From Martinezella tropici (GTDB lineage: Bacteria > Pseudomonadota > Alphaproteobacteria > Rhizobiales > Rhizobiaceae), in contig NZ_QMKK01000049.1 of NCBI RefSeq assembly GCF_003287875.1, positions 1 through 50,019 on the forward strand: a DNA stretch of 50,019 nt. The letters are read 5' to 3'. The notes under the pieces were generated by a model, which saw only the letters and a list, made by a program, of their open reading frames with translations, searched no databases and had not been told where the DNA came from. Both the position numbers and the translations under genes were made by a program. Within the stretch, counting starts at the first letter, position 1. Each line of letters begins with the position of its first letter. Below are positions 27,901-35,014 of the stretch, piece by piece.

Positions 27901-28406
27901 ACACCCTGCTCGGACCGGAAATGCGCTCGACGGGCGAAGTCATCGGCCTCGACACGGATTTCGCACTCGCCTTCGCCAAGTCGCAGCTCGGTGCCGGCGT
28001 CGAACTGCCGCGTGACGGAACGGTTTTCGTCTCGGTCCGCGACGACGACAAGCCGCGCGTGCTGCCGGCCATCCGCATGCTGACGGAACAGGGCTTCAAG
28101 GTGCTCGCAACCGGCGGCACCCAGCGTTATCTCGCTGAAAACGGCATAGAAGCCACGAAGATCAACAAGGTACTGGAAGGCCGTCCGCATATCGAGGACG
28201 CGATCCGTAACCGCCAGGTCCAGCTCGTCATCAACACGACCGACAGCAACAAGGCGATCTCGGATTCGAAATCGCTCCGCCGCGCAACGCTGATGCAGAA
28301 GGTGCCCTATTACACCACCATGGCCGGCGCCGAAGCCGCTGCCATGGCGATCAAGGCGCTGAAGGCCGGAAACCTCGAAGTCCAACCGCTACAGAGCTAT
28401 TTCTGA
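24921..28406 (+). CDS. carB: Carbamoyl-phosphate synthase large subunit
   Basis: 1161 residues, making carbamoyl phosphate from bicarbonate, ammonia and two ATP. Two homologous synthetase halves are clear, each with its ATP-grasp domain: the first opens with [20 protein letters not shown], the second with [19 protein letters not shown]. The last 140 residues are the MGS-like allosteric domain ([20 protein letters not shown]). It is about 90 residues longer than the E. coli enzyme; an obvious insertion lies near residues 150-200, rich in Lys/Glu/Leu, as is usual in alphaproteobacteria. GGATGAGAG precedes the start. The terminator-like hairpin just upstream may control it. Confidence 0.98.
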   Translation: [1161 protein letters not shown]

Positions 28407-28554
28407 CGGTATGATTCGGCTGCGACGGGCGTGAAGCAGGATAGCCGGCTCACATTCGTCGCACCTACGCCAGATGGCCGAACGGGCAAGGAGCCTCAAC
28501 AGGAGCCTTTCCTTAAGTCTTCGAATTTTCTGGCAATCGTCTGTCGCAATCTGC

Positions 28555-28560
28555 TATAGA
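28555..28560 (+). promoter_or_regulatory. Predicted -10 element of greA
   Basis: TATAGA with TGGCAA 18 nt upstream as a weak -35. It would start transcription about 28567, only some 15 nt ahead of the leader hairpin. Confidence 0.4.
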
Positions 28561-28582
28561 TGACAGAATAACGGCTCTGAAT

Positions 28583-28618
28583 GGTTCCGAAGTACCGCTT
28601 CGGGACCTGTTTTCTTTT
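28583..28618 (+). terminator. Terminator-like hairpin in the greA leader
   Basis: GGTTCCGAAG (28583-28592), loop TACCG, CTTCGGGACC (28598-28607): a 10-bp stem with one G-T pair, followed by TGTTTTCTTTT. It lies between the predicted promoter and greA, so it would terminate before the gene. In E. coli a comparable leader terminator produces the short GraL RNA; the similarity here is of layout only. Confidence 0.6.
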
Positions 28619-28660
28619 GTGTCTGCAGCAGAGCAACACAGGGAGTGAAGGACAAGAAAA

Positions 28661-29137
28661 ATGGTTGAAAAGGTACCGATGACACAGAACGGGTTCGTCA
28701 AGCTGCAGGAAGAGCTGCGCTGGCGTCAGCAGGAAGAGCGCCCGCGGATCATCGAGGCAATTGCGGAAGCGCGCGCCCATGGCGATCTCTCCGAAAATGC
28801 CGAGTACCATGCGGCTAAGGAAGCCCAGAGCCACAACGAAGGCCGCATCACCGAACTCGAAGACCTGACGGCTCGCGCCGAAGTCATCGATCTTACCAAG
28901 ATGTCCGGCTCGAAGATCAAGTTCGGCGCAAAGGTGAAGCTCATCGACGAGGACACCGAGGAAGAAAAAATCTATCAGATCGTCGGCGATCAGGAAGCCG
29001 ACGTGAAGGCTGGCCGCATCTCCATCTCCTCCCCGATCGCCCGCGCACTGATCGGCAAGGAAGTCGGCGACTCAATTGAGGTCAATGCGCCCGGCGGCGC
29101 CAAGGGCTACGAAATCCTCTCCGTCACCTGGGGCTGA
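28661..29137 (+). CDS. greA: Transcription elongation factor GreA
   Basis: 158 residues. It rescues backtracked RNA polymerase by stimulating transcript cleavage. The N-terminal coiled coil has the acidic tip ARAHGDLSENAEYHAAKEAQ, whose Asp and Glu act in the polymerase active site, and the C-terminal FKBP-like domain is seen as KVKLIDEDTEEEKIYQIVG to the end. Length is typical. The leader carries a terminator-like hairpin. The next gene starts at the base after the greA stop. Confidence 0.97.
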   Translation: MVEKVPMTQNGFVKLQEELRWRQQEERPRIIEAIAEARAHGDLSENAEYHAAKEAQSHNEGRITELEDLTARAEVIDLTKMSGSKIKFGAKVKLIDEDTEEEKIYQIVGDQEADVKAGRISISSPIARALIGKEVGDSIEVNAPGGAKGYEILSVTWG

Positions 29138-30223
29138 TTGCCCGTGCGCGATCGCGAGTCAGCGCATGCCAGCGATCTCAGCGAGATCGAAATCATCGCA
29201 ACGAATTTCAAACGCCGGCTTTCCGGCGTGACCTCGACGATCGTGCAGCTGATCCCCAAGCAGGTCGAGCTTGGCTATCACATAGCGACTCTTGGTCCCG
29301 GCCTGCCGGAAGACCTGCCCAAGCTCGGCTGGCACCGGCTTCCGGGCCTATGGAGCAGACCACGCCGTTTCCGCGTGCGCGTCTGGCATGCCCGCCGCAA
29401 CAACGAGATGCTGGTGGGCCTGCTGCTGCGCTCGGTGCTGCGCATGCCTCTGAAGCTGGTCTTCACCTCGGCCGCCCAGCGCCGCCATACCGGCTATACG
29501 CGCTGGCTCATCCGCCGTATGGATGCCGTGATCGCCACCAGCACCCGCTCCGGCAGTTTTCTCGAGGTACCGCACACCGTCATCCAGCACGGCGTCGATC
29601 TCAACCGTTTTCATCCACCGGAAACCTCAAGCGACCGCATGGCCGCAGCCGGCCTGCCCGGTACCTATCTGATCGGCTGTTTCGGCCGTGTCCGCCATCA
29701 GAAGGGCACCGATCTTTTCGTCAAGGCGATGATCGAGCTGCTGCCGCACCATCTGGACTGGACGGCCGTGGTCTGCGGCCGCGTGACATCAGAGCATCGG
29801 AGTTTCGGCGATGAGCTGGAGAAGATGGTGGCTGATGCCGGCCTTTCCGACCGCATCCGCTTCATGGGCGAGGTCGACGACATCAAACCCTGGTATCGCC
29901 GCGCCACTCTCTATGTCGCCCCTTCCCGCAATGAAGGCTTCGGCTTGACGCCGCTGGAAGCCATGGCCTCCCGCACTGCCGTCGTCGCATCCGATGCCGG
30001 CGCCTATGCCGAGATGATCGTCCCGGGCGAAACGGGTGCCGTCGTGCCGGCTGGCGATGGCGAGGCTCTGACAAGAGCGATCGCCTTCTATCTGGACAAT
30101 CCGGAGGAAACGCTTCGCCAGGGTGAGAATGCCGTGCGCCACGTACGCAGCGAATTCGCACTAGAAAAGGAAGCGACCGCCATCGGCGACGTCTACAAGC
30201 GACTGCTTATCGCCAACAAGTAA
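29138..30223 (+). CDS. lpsB: LPS-core glycosyltransferase, family GT4 (LpsB/LpcC mannosyltransferase type)
   Basis: 361 residues. GT-B fold glycosyltransferase of family GT4: the acceptor-side start SEIEIIATNFKRRLSGVTST, then the GFGRVRHQKGTDLFVKAM-like hinge (CFGRVRHQKGTDLF) and the donor site PSRNEGFGLTPLEAMASRTA with the E-x7-E motif. In Sinorhizobium and R. leguminosarum the gene beside greA is lpsB/lpcC, a mannosyltransferase that builds the LPS inner core, and I assign it on that basis. The start is a TTG at 29138 directly abutting the greA TGA; a GTG lies 6 nt on. Translational coupling to greA is likely. Confidence 0.88.
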   Translation: MPVRDRESAHASDLSEIEIIATNFKRRLSGVTSTIVQLIPKQVELGYHIATLGPGLPEDLPKLGWHRLPGLWSRPRRFRVRVWHARRNNEMLVGLLLRSVLRMPLKLVFTSAAQRRHTGYTRWLIRRMDAVIATSTRSGSFLEVPHTVIQHGVDLNRFHPPETSSDRMAAAGLPGTYLIGCFGRVRHQKGTDLFVKAMIELLPHHLDWTAVVCGRVTSEHRSFGDELEKMVADAGLSDRIRFMGEVDDIKPWYRRATLYVAPSRNEGFGLTPLEAMASRTAVVASDAGAYAEMIVPGETGAVVPAGDGEALTRAIAFYLDNPEETLRQGENAVRHVRSEFALEKEATAIGDVYKRLLIANK

Positions 30224-30231
30224 GCGCTCGA

Positions 30232-31212
30232 TCAGCGGCCAAGATCGATATGATGCCGCTCGATGAAATCGATCATCGAACGATCCTCCACCATATCCTC
30301 TTCGATGCTCTTGACGATCGACAGGACCTTGTCCCGATATTTCGCCGCACTGCTGTCATAGGTCCATCCTCGGGCGAGCTTTTCCGTCAGCTCCTGCCGG
30401 GATTTCGTATAATAGTGGTTGAGCTGCAGGAACCGGTTTGAATAGAACTCGGGAGACTTCCGTGCACGCCGCGTAAATCGCTTGCCGGCGTCATTGGCCG
30501 TCAGATCCCCGTACCGCCGCGTCTGGAATTGATGCACGCTGACCTCGGTCACCTCGCACGGATCGACAATGCATTTGAAATTGCTGACATTTTCTTTTGT
30601 CGTCATCGGATCGGCGCCGCGCATGGTATAGTTCAGTGTCAAAGGCCCATCCGGCGGCGTCTCATGGCCGCTGGTGGCGAACATGTGCCATGGCAACGAG
30701 ACATTCGGAAAATCGCCGACGACCTCCAGCGCCTGCTCGACGGTCGCCGCTTCCTTCGGCAGAAGGAATTCGTCGACATCGATGAATGCCATCCAGCGGT
30801 AACCGCCACCAAAATTCAGGATGGCGTGCGCAAAGGTAATGACCTGGCCATTCAGCACGGCCGAGGTCGCTGCATCGCGCATCCGCCCCGCCCAGGTAAT
30901 GATCGTCAGCATATCCTCATTCAGGAGATTGCGAAGAATGACACAGGTCTCGTCCGTGGAGCCGTTGTCATAGATATAGAAATGACGAATACCGACCGCC
31001 CGGTGGAAGCGCACCCATTCCTCGATATAGCGCGCCTCGTTCTTGACGCAGGCGACGATGGCGATGCCATGGCGTCCCACCTTCGCCTCGGGCGGATCGA
31101 TGGTCAGCTTCTTGGCATCGGACGCCTTGGGTTTCAGCCAACGCATGAGCTTCATTCCAGCACCCTTATTTTCAAACCCCGCACGGGCGTCGTCATCTTC
31201 GGCGAGCGTCAC
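30232..31212 (-). CDS. LPS-core region glycosyltransferase, GT2/GT92-like
   Basis: 326 residues. After a short lead, the domain opens IAIVACVKNEARYIEEWVRF, has YDNGSTDETCVI, and the metal-binding motif FIDVDEFLLP. A late segment LQLNHYYTKSRQEL is typical of GT92/LPS-core family 2 members. It should add a sugar to the LPS core. Start is GTG at 31212, overlapping the upstream stop as GTGA; an ATG at 31155 is an alternative. It is the last gene of an lrp-led operon that converges on lpsB, matching in position the lrp-lpsCDE operon of S. meliloti. Confidence 0.85.
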   Translation of the reverse strand: MTLAEDDDARAGFENKGAGMKLMRWLKPKASDAKKLTIDPPEAKVGRHGIAIVACVKNEARYIEEWVRFHRAVGIRHFYIYDNGSTDETCVILRNLLNEDMLTIITWAGRMRDAATSAVLNGQVITFAHAILNFGGGYRWMAFIDVDEFLLPKEAATVEQALEVVGDFPNVSLPWHMFATSGHETPPDGPLTLNYTMRGADPMTTKENVSNFKCIVDPCEVTEVSVHQFQTRRYGDLTANDAGKRFTRRARKSPEFYSNRFLQLNHYYTKSRQELTEKLARGWTYDSSAAKYRDKVLSIVKSIEEDMVEDRSMIDFIERHHIDLGR

Positions 31213-32117
31213 GCCGTCGATTTCATGGCGAACCGGTCGTCGTAACCGAAATCATATTTCAGCAATGCGGAAATGGGAGAATAGTTGACGAAAGAGACGC
31301 CGCGCTCGGTGGCAACCTGCCGCGCGAGCACGAGATGCTCGATGATGCGGCCTTCTGCCCGCGCAATTCCCGAAAAAGCCATATCGCCGACGGTCTCATA
31401 AAAGCGCGGTTCGCCGGCATTGGAAATATCGATCCCCAGAAAGCCGACCTGATGCTGTGCGCAGTAAAGAGCGAATTGCAGGGCGGATACCGCGACCGAC
31501 CCACCCAGGAAAACGCCGCGATCCGGCGAGAGTGAAAAGCCTGCAGAACCCCCGGCATCCAGTCGTACATATTGCAGCGTCTTGAGGTCCTCGAGCGAAC
31601 GCCTGCGGGCGCCATAGGGCTTGCGGATATCGTCGATCAGAATGATGGTCTTGTCCGCGAGCCAGCTCTTGTCGATCTCGCAAAGCGCGCGCAGCACCGC
31701 GACGGAAAACAGGCAGAGCGAACCTGGAGCGACCTTCTTGCGCAACAGATCGATGTGTCGCCAGACAAAGCGCTCATCCTCGACCGCAATCGCCAGAGGC
31801 TCGGCGATCGGCTCGCCGGTCAACCCGATAGCGCCGTTCAGAAGGATGGCGCTTCTGACTTCGAGGCCGCTCAGGTCGCAACCACGAATGGATGGGCCGG
31901 AGCCGACAATATAGATTGCATCGCCACAGCGTTCGCGCAGCCGATCCATGCCGGCAAGGCTCGCGACCTTCGCTCCGCGGTAATGCACCTCACTGATGCT
32001 CTGGCTGCGCACGATGGAAAGCCCTGGAAACCAGTCCTGTACATGCGCCAGCGAACCGCCCAGGAAAAGGCGCACGCCGGACTTGATCAGCGACCGGTGC
32101 CAGGGGCGATCCGCCAT
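31209..32117 (-). CDS. LPS-core region protein, possible sialyltransferase-fold (GT42/DUF115-like) transferase
   Basis: 302 residues, family not certain. Two motifs recall the GT42/DUF115 fold: IYIVGSGPSIRGCDLSGLE (compare the GNGPSLK motif of bacterial sialyltransferases) and the later SVAVSALQFALYCAQ...VGFLGIDIS segment. Between them is ILLNGAIGL. No DxD motif of an ordinary GT-A enzyme is evident. It lies between lrp (4-nt gap) and the GT2-like gene (4-nt overlap), so it belongs to the LPS-core operon. A transfer reaction on LPS is inferred from context and weak motif likeness. Confidence 0.65.
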   Translation of the reverse strand: MADRPWHRSLIKSGVRLFLGGSLAHVQDWFPGLSIVRSQSISEVHYRGAKVASLAGMDRLRERCGDAIYIVGSGPSIRGCDLSGLEVRSAILLNGAIGLTGEPIAEPLAIAVEDERFVWRHIDLLRKKVAPGSLCLFSVAVLRALCEIDKSWLADKTIILIDDIRKPYGARRRSLEDLKTLQYVRLDAGGSAGFSLSPDRGVFLGGSVAVSALQFALYCAQHQVGFLGIDISNAGEPRFYETVGDMAFSGIARAEGRIIEHLVLARQVATERGVSFVNYSPISALLKYDFGYDDRFAMKSTA

Positions 32118-32121
32118 CCGC

Positions 32122-32589
32122 CTAGAGCTCCACCAGACCGAGCTTCTTGACCTGCCGGATCGTCAGCATGGTGCGCACGGTATCGACATGTTCGTTCGCG
32201 GTCAGAACTTCGATGACGAAGTCCTGGAAGCGGGTGAGATTTTCTGCAACACAGTGAAGAAGGAAATCGCTGTCGCCGGAAACCATCCATGCCTGCCGCA
32301 CCAGCGGCCAGGCCGCCGTGGCATTGGCGAAAGCCTTGAGATTGGCCTCCGACTGATGCTTGAGGCCGACCATGCAGAAGGCCACGAGATCGAAGCCCAG
32401 TTTCGGGCTGTTCAACATGGCATGATAGCCTTCGATGACGCCGGCTTCTTCCAGCTTGCGCACCCGGCGCAGGCATGGCGGTGCGGAAATGCCGACACGA
32501 TCTGCCAACTCGACATTGGTCATCCGTCCGTCTCGCTGCAGTTCCCGCAGAATCTTGATATCAATGGCATCGAGTTCAGCGCGAAGCAC
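32122..32589 (-). CDS. lrp: Lrp/AsnC family transcriptional regulator
   Basis: 155 residues. N-terminal helix-turn-helix (DIKILRELQRDGRMTNVELADRVGIS, a typical AsnC start) followed by the RAM/ligand-binding domain (GFDLVAFCMVGLKHQ to the C-terminus). Start is GTG at 32589 with AAAGG 8 nt upstream. It leads the LPS-core operon and is divergent from trxB. The position corresponds to lrp3 of S. meliloti, which is reported to precede lpsCDE. A 25-bp dyad overlapping its predicted -35 may be an operator. Confidence 0.95.
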   Translation of the reverse strand: MLRAELDAIDIKILRELQRDGRMTNVELADRVGISAPPCLRRVRKLEEAGVIEGYHAMLNSPKLGFDLVAFCMVGLKHQSEANLKAFANATAAWPLVRQAWMVSGDSDFLLHCVAENLTRFQDFVIEVLTANEHVDTVRTMLTIRQVKKLGLVEL

Positions 32590-32626
32590 TTTTATTGCCT
32601 TTCTTTAATTCCCCTTCGCCAGCTTC

Positions 32627-32632
32627 TATATA
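32627..32632 (-). promoter_or_regulatory. Predicted -10 element of lrp
   Basis: TATATA on the minus strand, about 40 bp from the lrp GTG. The matching -35 position falls inside the inverted repeat at 32644-32668 and is a weak hexamer, consistent with a regulated promoter. Confidence 0.4.
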
Positions 32633-32643
32633 AGGCGGGAAAA

Positions 32644-32668
32644 TACGCAAGAAAGTTTCTCTTGCGTA
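32644..32668. promoter_or_regulatory. Inverted repeat operator candidate between lrp and trxB
   Basis: TACGCAAGA (32644-32652), 7-nt spacer, TCTTGCGTA (32660-32668): perfect 9-bp arms, 25 bp overall. It overlaps the predicted -35 of lrp. Candidate binders are Lrp itself or LsrB; sequence alone does not decide. Confidence 0.6.
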
Positions 32669-32828
32669 ACCGATTCTTACACTAAGCCGATTTGCTCTGT
32701 GTGTAATGCAAGGCTGCCCTTGAATAAATGCATAAGGCAATCATAAATGAAGCGGCGAACCGTGAAATCGCCTGCTTTTGGACGTTTGAAGCTGCGGTTT
32801 CCCGATCGCCGAATTGAAAGGACTGACT

Positions 32829-33803
32829 ATGCCTGCCCGCCACACGAAGGTGCTCATCATCGGTTCCGGCCCAGCCGGTTACACCGCCGCGGTCTATGCC
32901 GCGCGCGCGATGCTGCAGCCCGTTCTGATCGCCGGTCTCGAACAGGGCGGTCAATTGATGATCACGACCGATGTCGAGAACTATCCGGGCTTTGCCGATC
33001 CGATCCAGGGCCCGTGGCTGATGGAGCAAATGCTGCAGCAGGCCCAGCATGTCGGCGCAGAAATCGTCAACGACCTCGTGACCGAAGTCGATACCAGCCA
33101 ACGTCCTTTCGTCGCCCGCACCGATAGCGGCCAGGTCTGGACCGCCGATACCCTCATCATCGCCACCGGCGCCAAGGCAAAGTGGCTGGGAATCGAGAGT
33201 GAGCAGCATTTCCAGGGCTTCGGCGTTTCCGCTTGCGCTACCTGCGACGGCTTCTTCTATCGCAATAAGGACGTGATCGTGGTCGGCGGCGGTAACAGCG
33301 CCGTCGAGGAAGCACTCTATCTTTCCAATATCGCCAAGTCGGTAACGGTCGTGCATCGCCGCGATTCCTTCCGTGCGGAGAAGATCCTGCAGGAGCGCCT
33401 TTTCGCCAAGGCAAATGTCAAGGTTCTCTGGAATACCGAGATTGCCGAGATCACCGGCACGCCGGCCAAGCCGCCTATGCCCCCGTCCGTCACGGGCGCT
33501 CGCCTGCGCGATGTGCGCACCGCCGCTATCACCGAAACGCCGATCGACGGCGTCTTCGTCGCCATCGGCCATGCGCCGGCGACCGAACTTTTCAAGGGCA
33601 AATTGAAGCTCAAGGACAATGGCTATCTCTGGACCGCGCCGGATTCGACCGCTACCAGCGTCGAAGGCATCTATGCCGCCGGTGACGTGACCGACGATAC
33701 ATTCCGGCAGGCGATCACGGCAGCCGGGATGGGCTGCATGGCGGCGCTTGAGGCGGAACGCTACTTGACTGGGCACATGCCCGTCGCCGTGGCTGCGGAG
33801 TGA
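32829..33803 (+). CDS. trxB: Thioredoxin reductase
   Basis: 324 residues, a homodimeric FAD enzyme reducing thioredoxin with NADPH. FAD motif IIGSGPAGYTAA (10-21), redox-active pair Cys136/Cys139 (CATCDGFF), NADPH motif VVGGGNSAVEEA, HRRDSFRAE that selects the NADPH phosphate, and the closing FAD segment YAAGDVTDDTFRQ. The ATG at 32829 is used because AAAGGA precedes it; an in-frame TTG 15 nt upstream has no support. It overlaps by codon with the region of the next gene and is divergent from lrp. Confidence 0.97.
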   Translation: MPARHTKVLIIGSGPAGYTAAVYAARAMLQPVLIAGLEQGGQLMITTDVENYPGFADPIQGPWLMEQMLQQAQHVGAEIVNDLVTEVDTSQRPFVARTDSGQVWTADTLIIATGAKAKWLGIESEQHFQGFGVSACATCDGFFYRNKDVIVVGGGNSAVEEALYLSNIAKSVTVVHRRDSFRAEKILQERLFAKANVKVLWNTEIAEITGTPAKPPMPPSVTGARLRDVRTAAITETPIDGVFVAIGHAPATELFKGKLKLKDNGYLWTAPDSTATSVEGIYAAGDVTDDTFRQAITAAGMGCMAALEAERYLTGHMPVAVAAE

Positions 33804-33826
33804 TGCAGCCGATGAGGGGAAACGGC

Positions 33827-34723
33827 ATGCCATTGGATTGGGACAAGCTGCGTATCTTTCACGCGGCTGCCGAAGCGGGTTCGTTCACGCATGCGGCCGA
33901 TAAGTTGCATTTGTCCCAATCCGCCATCAGCCGGCAGGTCAGCGCGCTCGAGCAGGACGTCGGCATCAAGCTTTTCCACCGCCATGCCCGCGGCCTGATC
34001 CTGACCGAACAGGGCGAGTTGCTTTATCGCACTGCTCACGACGTTCTCTTGAAGCTCGAGACGGTCAAGATGCAATTGACCGAGACAACCGACAAGCCGA
34101 GCGGCAAGCTGCGCGTGACAACGACCGTCGGCCTCGGCCAGGGCTGGCTGACCGACAAGATTCAGGAATTCCTGCAGCTCTATCCGGATATGCAGATCCA
34201 GCTCATCCTCGATAACGAGGAGCTGGACGTGAACATGCGCCATGCAGATTGCGCCATCCGTCTGCGTCAGCCGCAGCAGTCGGATCTCATCCAGCGCAAG
34301 CTGTTCACCGTGCATATGCACGTCTATGCAGCTCCCTCTTATATCAACCGCTACGGCGAGCCGCAGTCGGTGGAAGATCTGGACGAGCATCGCATCATCA
34401 GCTTCGGCGAACCGGCACCGAACTACCTGCTCGATGTCAACTGGCTGGAGATCGCCGGCCGGTCGTCCGACAACAAGCGTGTGCCGCACCTGCAGATCAA
34501 CAGCCAGACATCGATCAAGCGCGCGTGCCTTCTCGGCATCGGCATCGCCGTTCTGCCTGATTATATCGTCGGTCGCGATCCAGGCCTCATCCAGCTCGCA
34601 ATCAATGCGGACGTGCCCTCCTTCGATACGTATTTCTGCTACCCGGACGAGATGAAAAACGCGGCCAAACTTAAAGTTTTTCGTGATTTTATCGTGTCGA
34701 AAGCTCGTAACTGGAATTTCTAG
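33827..34723 (+). CDS. lsrB: LysR family regulator of LsrB/VtlR type
   Basis: 298 residues. Winged helix at the N-terminus (LRIFHAAAEAGSFTHAADKLHLSQ with recognition helix SAISRQVSALEQDVG) and effector domain from about residue 92. Cysteines are at 142, 234 and 271; in S. meliloti LsrB equivalent cysteines were reported as redox sensitive (from memory). In rhizobia this gene between trxB and the AbcR RNAs is lsrB, implicated in LPS and redox control and, as VtlR, in sRNA activation. The ATG at 33827 is preferred because GAGGGG lies 7 nt upstream; an ATG at 33803 overlapping the trxB stop is the alternative. Two identical operator-like boxes lie just downstream. Confidence 0.9.
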   Translation: MPLDWDKLRIFHAAAEAGSFTHAADKLHLSQSAISRQVSALEQDVGIKLFHRHARGLILTEQGELLYRTAHDVLLKLETVKMQLTETTDKPSGKLRVTTTVGLGQGWLTDKIQEFLQLYPDMQIQLILDNEELDVNMRHADCAIRLRQPQQSDLIQRKLFTVHMHVYAAPSYINRYGEPQSVEDLDEHRIISFGEPAPNYLLDVNWLEIAGRSSDNKRVPHLQINSQTSIKRACLLGIGIAVLPDYIVGRDPGLIQLAINADVPSFDTYFCYPDEMKNAAKLKVFRDFIVSKARNWNF

Positions 34724-34783
34724 TGAAGGTAAGTCACTGATAACGAACTCTTTTTATGACTAATATATCAGCCACGCGCATGA

Positions 34784-34800
34784 TGCATAGCTGATATGCA
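34784..34800. promoter_or_regulatory. LysR-type operator candidate of sRNA 1
   Basis: Perfect inverted repeat TGCATA-GCTGA-TATGCA. Its core GCAT-N7-ATGC ends 11 nt before the -35 of the first sRNA, exactly as the box at 34989-35003 does for the second. Probable site for the product of the upstream LysR gene (inference). Confidence 0.65.
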
Positions 34801-34810
34801 CAAAATAGAG

Positions 34811-34839
34811 TTGAAGGCTGCCCATTTAACTACCATATC
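34811..34839 (+). promoter_or_regulatory. Predicted promoter of sRNA 1
   Basis: TTGAAG (34811-34816), 17-nt spacer, CATATC (34834-34839); start predicted near 34846. The same spacing recurs in the second copy. Confidence 0.6.
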
Positions 34840-34845
34840 GCACAT

Positions 34846-34961
34846 AGCTGATGCACACGGTGGCTTTTCCTCCCAGTTCCACCGCATTGGCTGTTCCCCT
34901 CTGGAGGTTTTTGACCTTCATACCTATAGGGCCCTGGTTCACTCCGGCGGCCCTTTTTTTT
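34846..34961 (+). ncRNA. abcR: AbcR-type small RNA, copy 1
   Basis: About 116 nt. It begins with a 66-nt block identical in the second copy, contains the unpaired-looking pyrimidine stretch TTTTCCTCCCAG that is complementary to Shine-Dalgarno sequences, and ends in an intrinsic terminator with arms AGGGCC (34928-34933) and GGCCCT (34949-34954) and eight T's. Tandem sRNAs of this kind between lsrB and an arsR gene match the AbcR1/AbcR2 (alpha-r15) pair of Sinorhizobium, Agrobacterium and relatives, which repress ABC-transporter mRNAs with Hfq. No Rfam search was possible; ends are predicted. Confidence 0.85.
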
Positions 34962-34988
34962 GCCTTTTTTGGCCCTGCCGTTGCAAAC

Positions 34989-35003
34989 GCATAACTGCCA
35001 TGC
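34989..35003. promoter_or_regulatory. LysR-type operator candidate of sRNA 2
   Basis: GCAT-AACTGCC-ATGC, the same GCAT-N7-ATGC core and the same 11-nt distance to the -35 as at the first copy. The outer bases are less symmetric than in the first box, so affinity may differ. Confidence 0.6.
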
Positions 35004-35014
35004 ACAAAAAAGCA

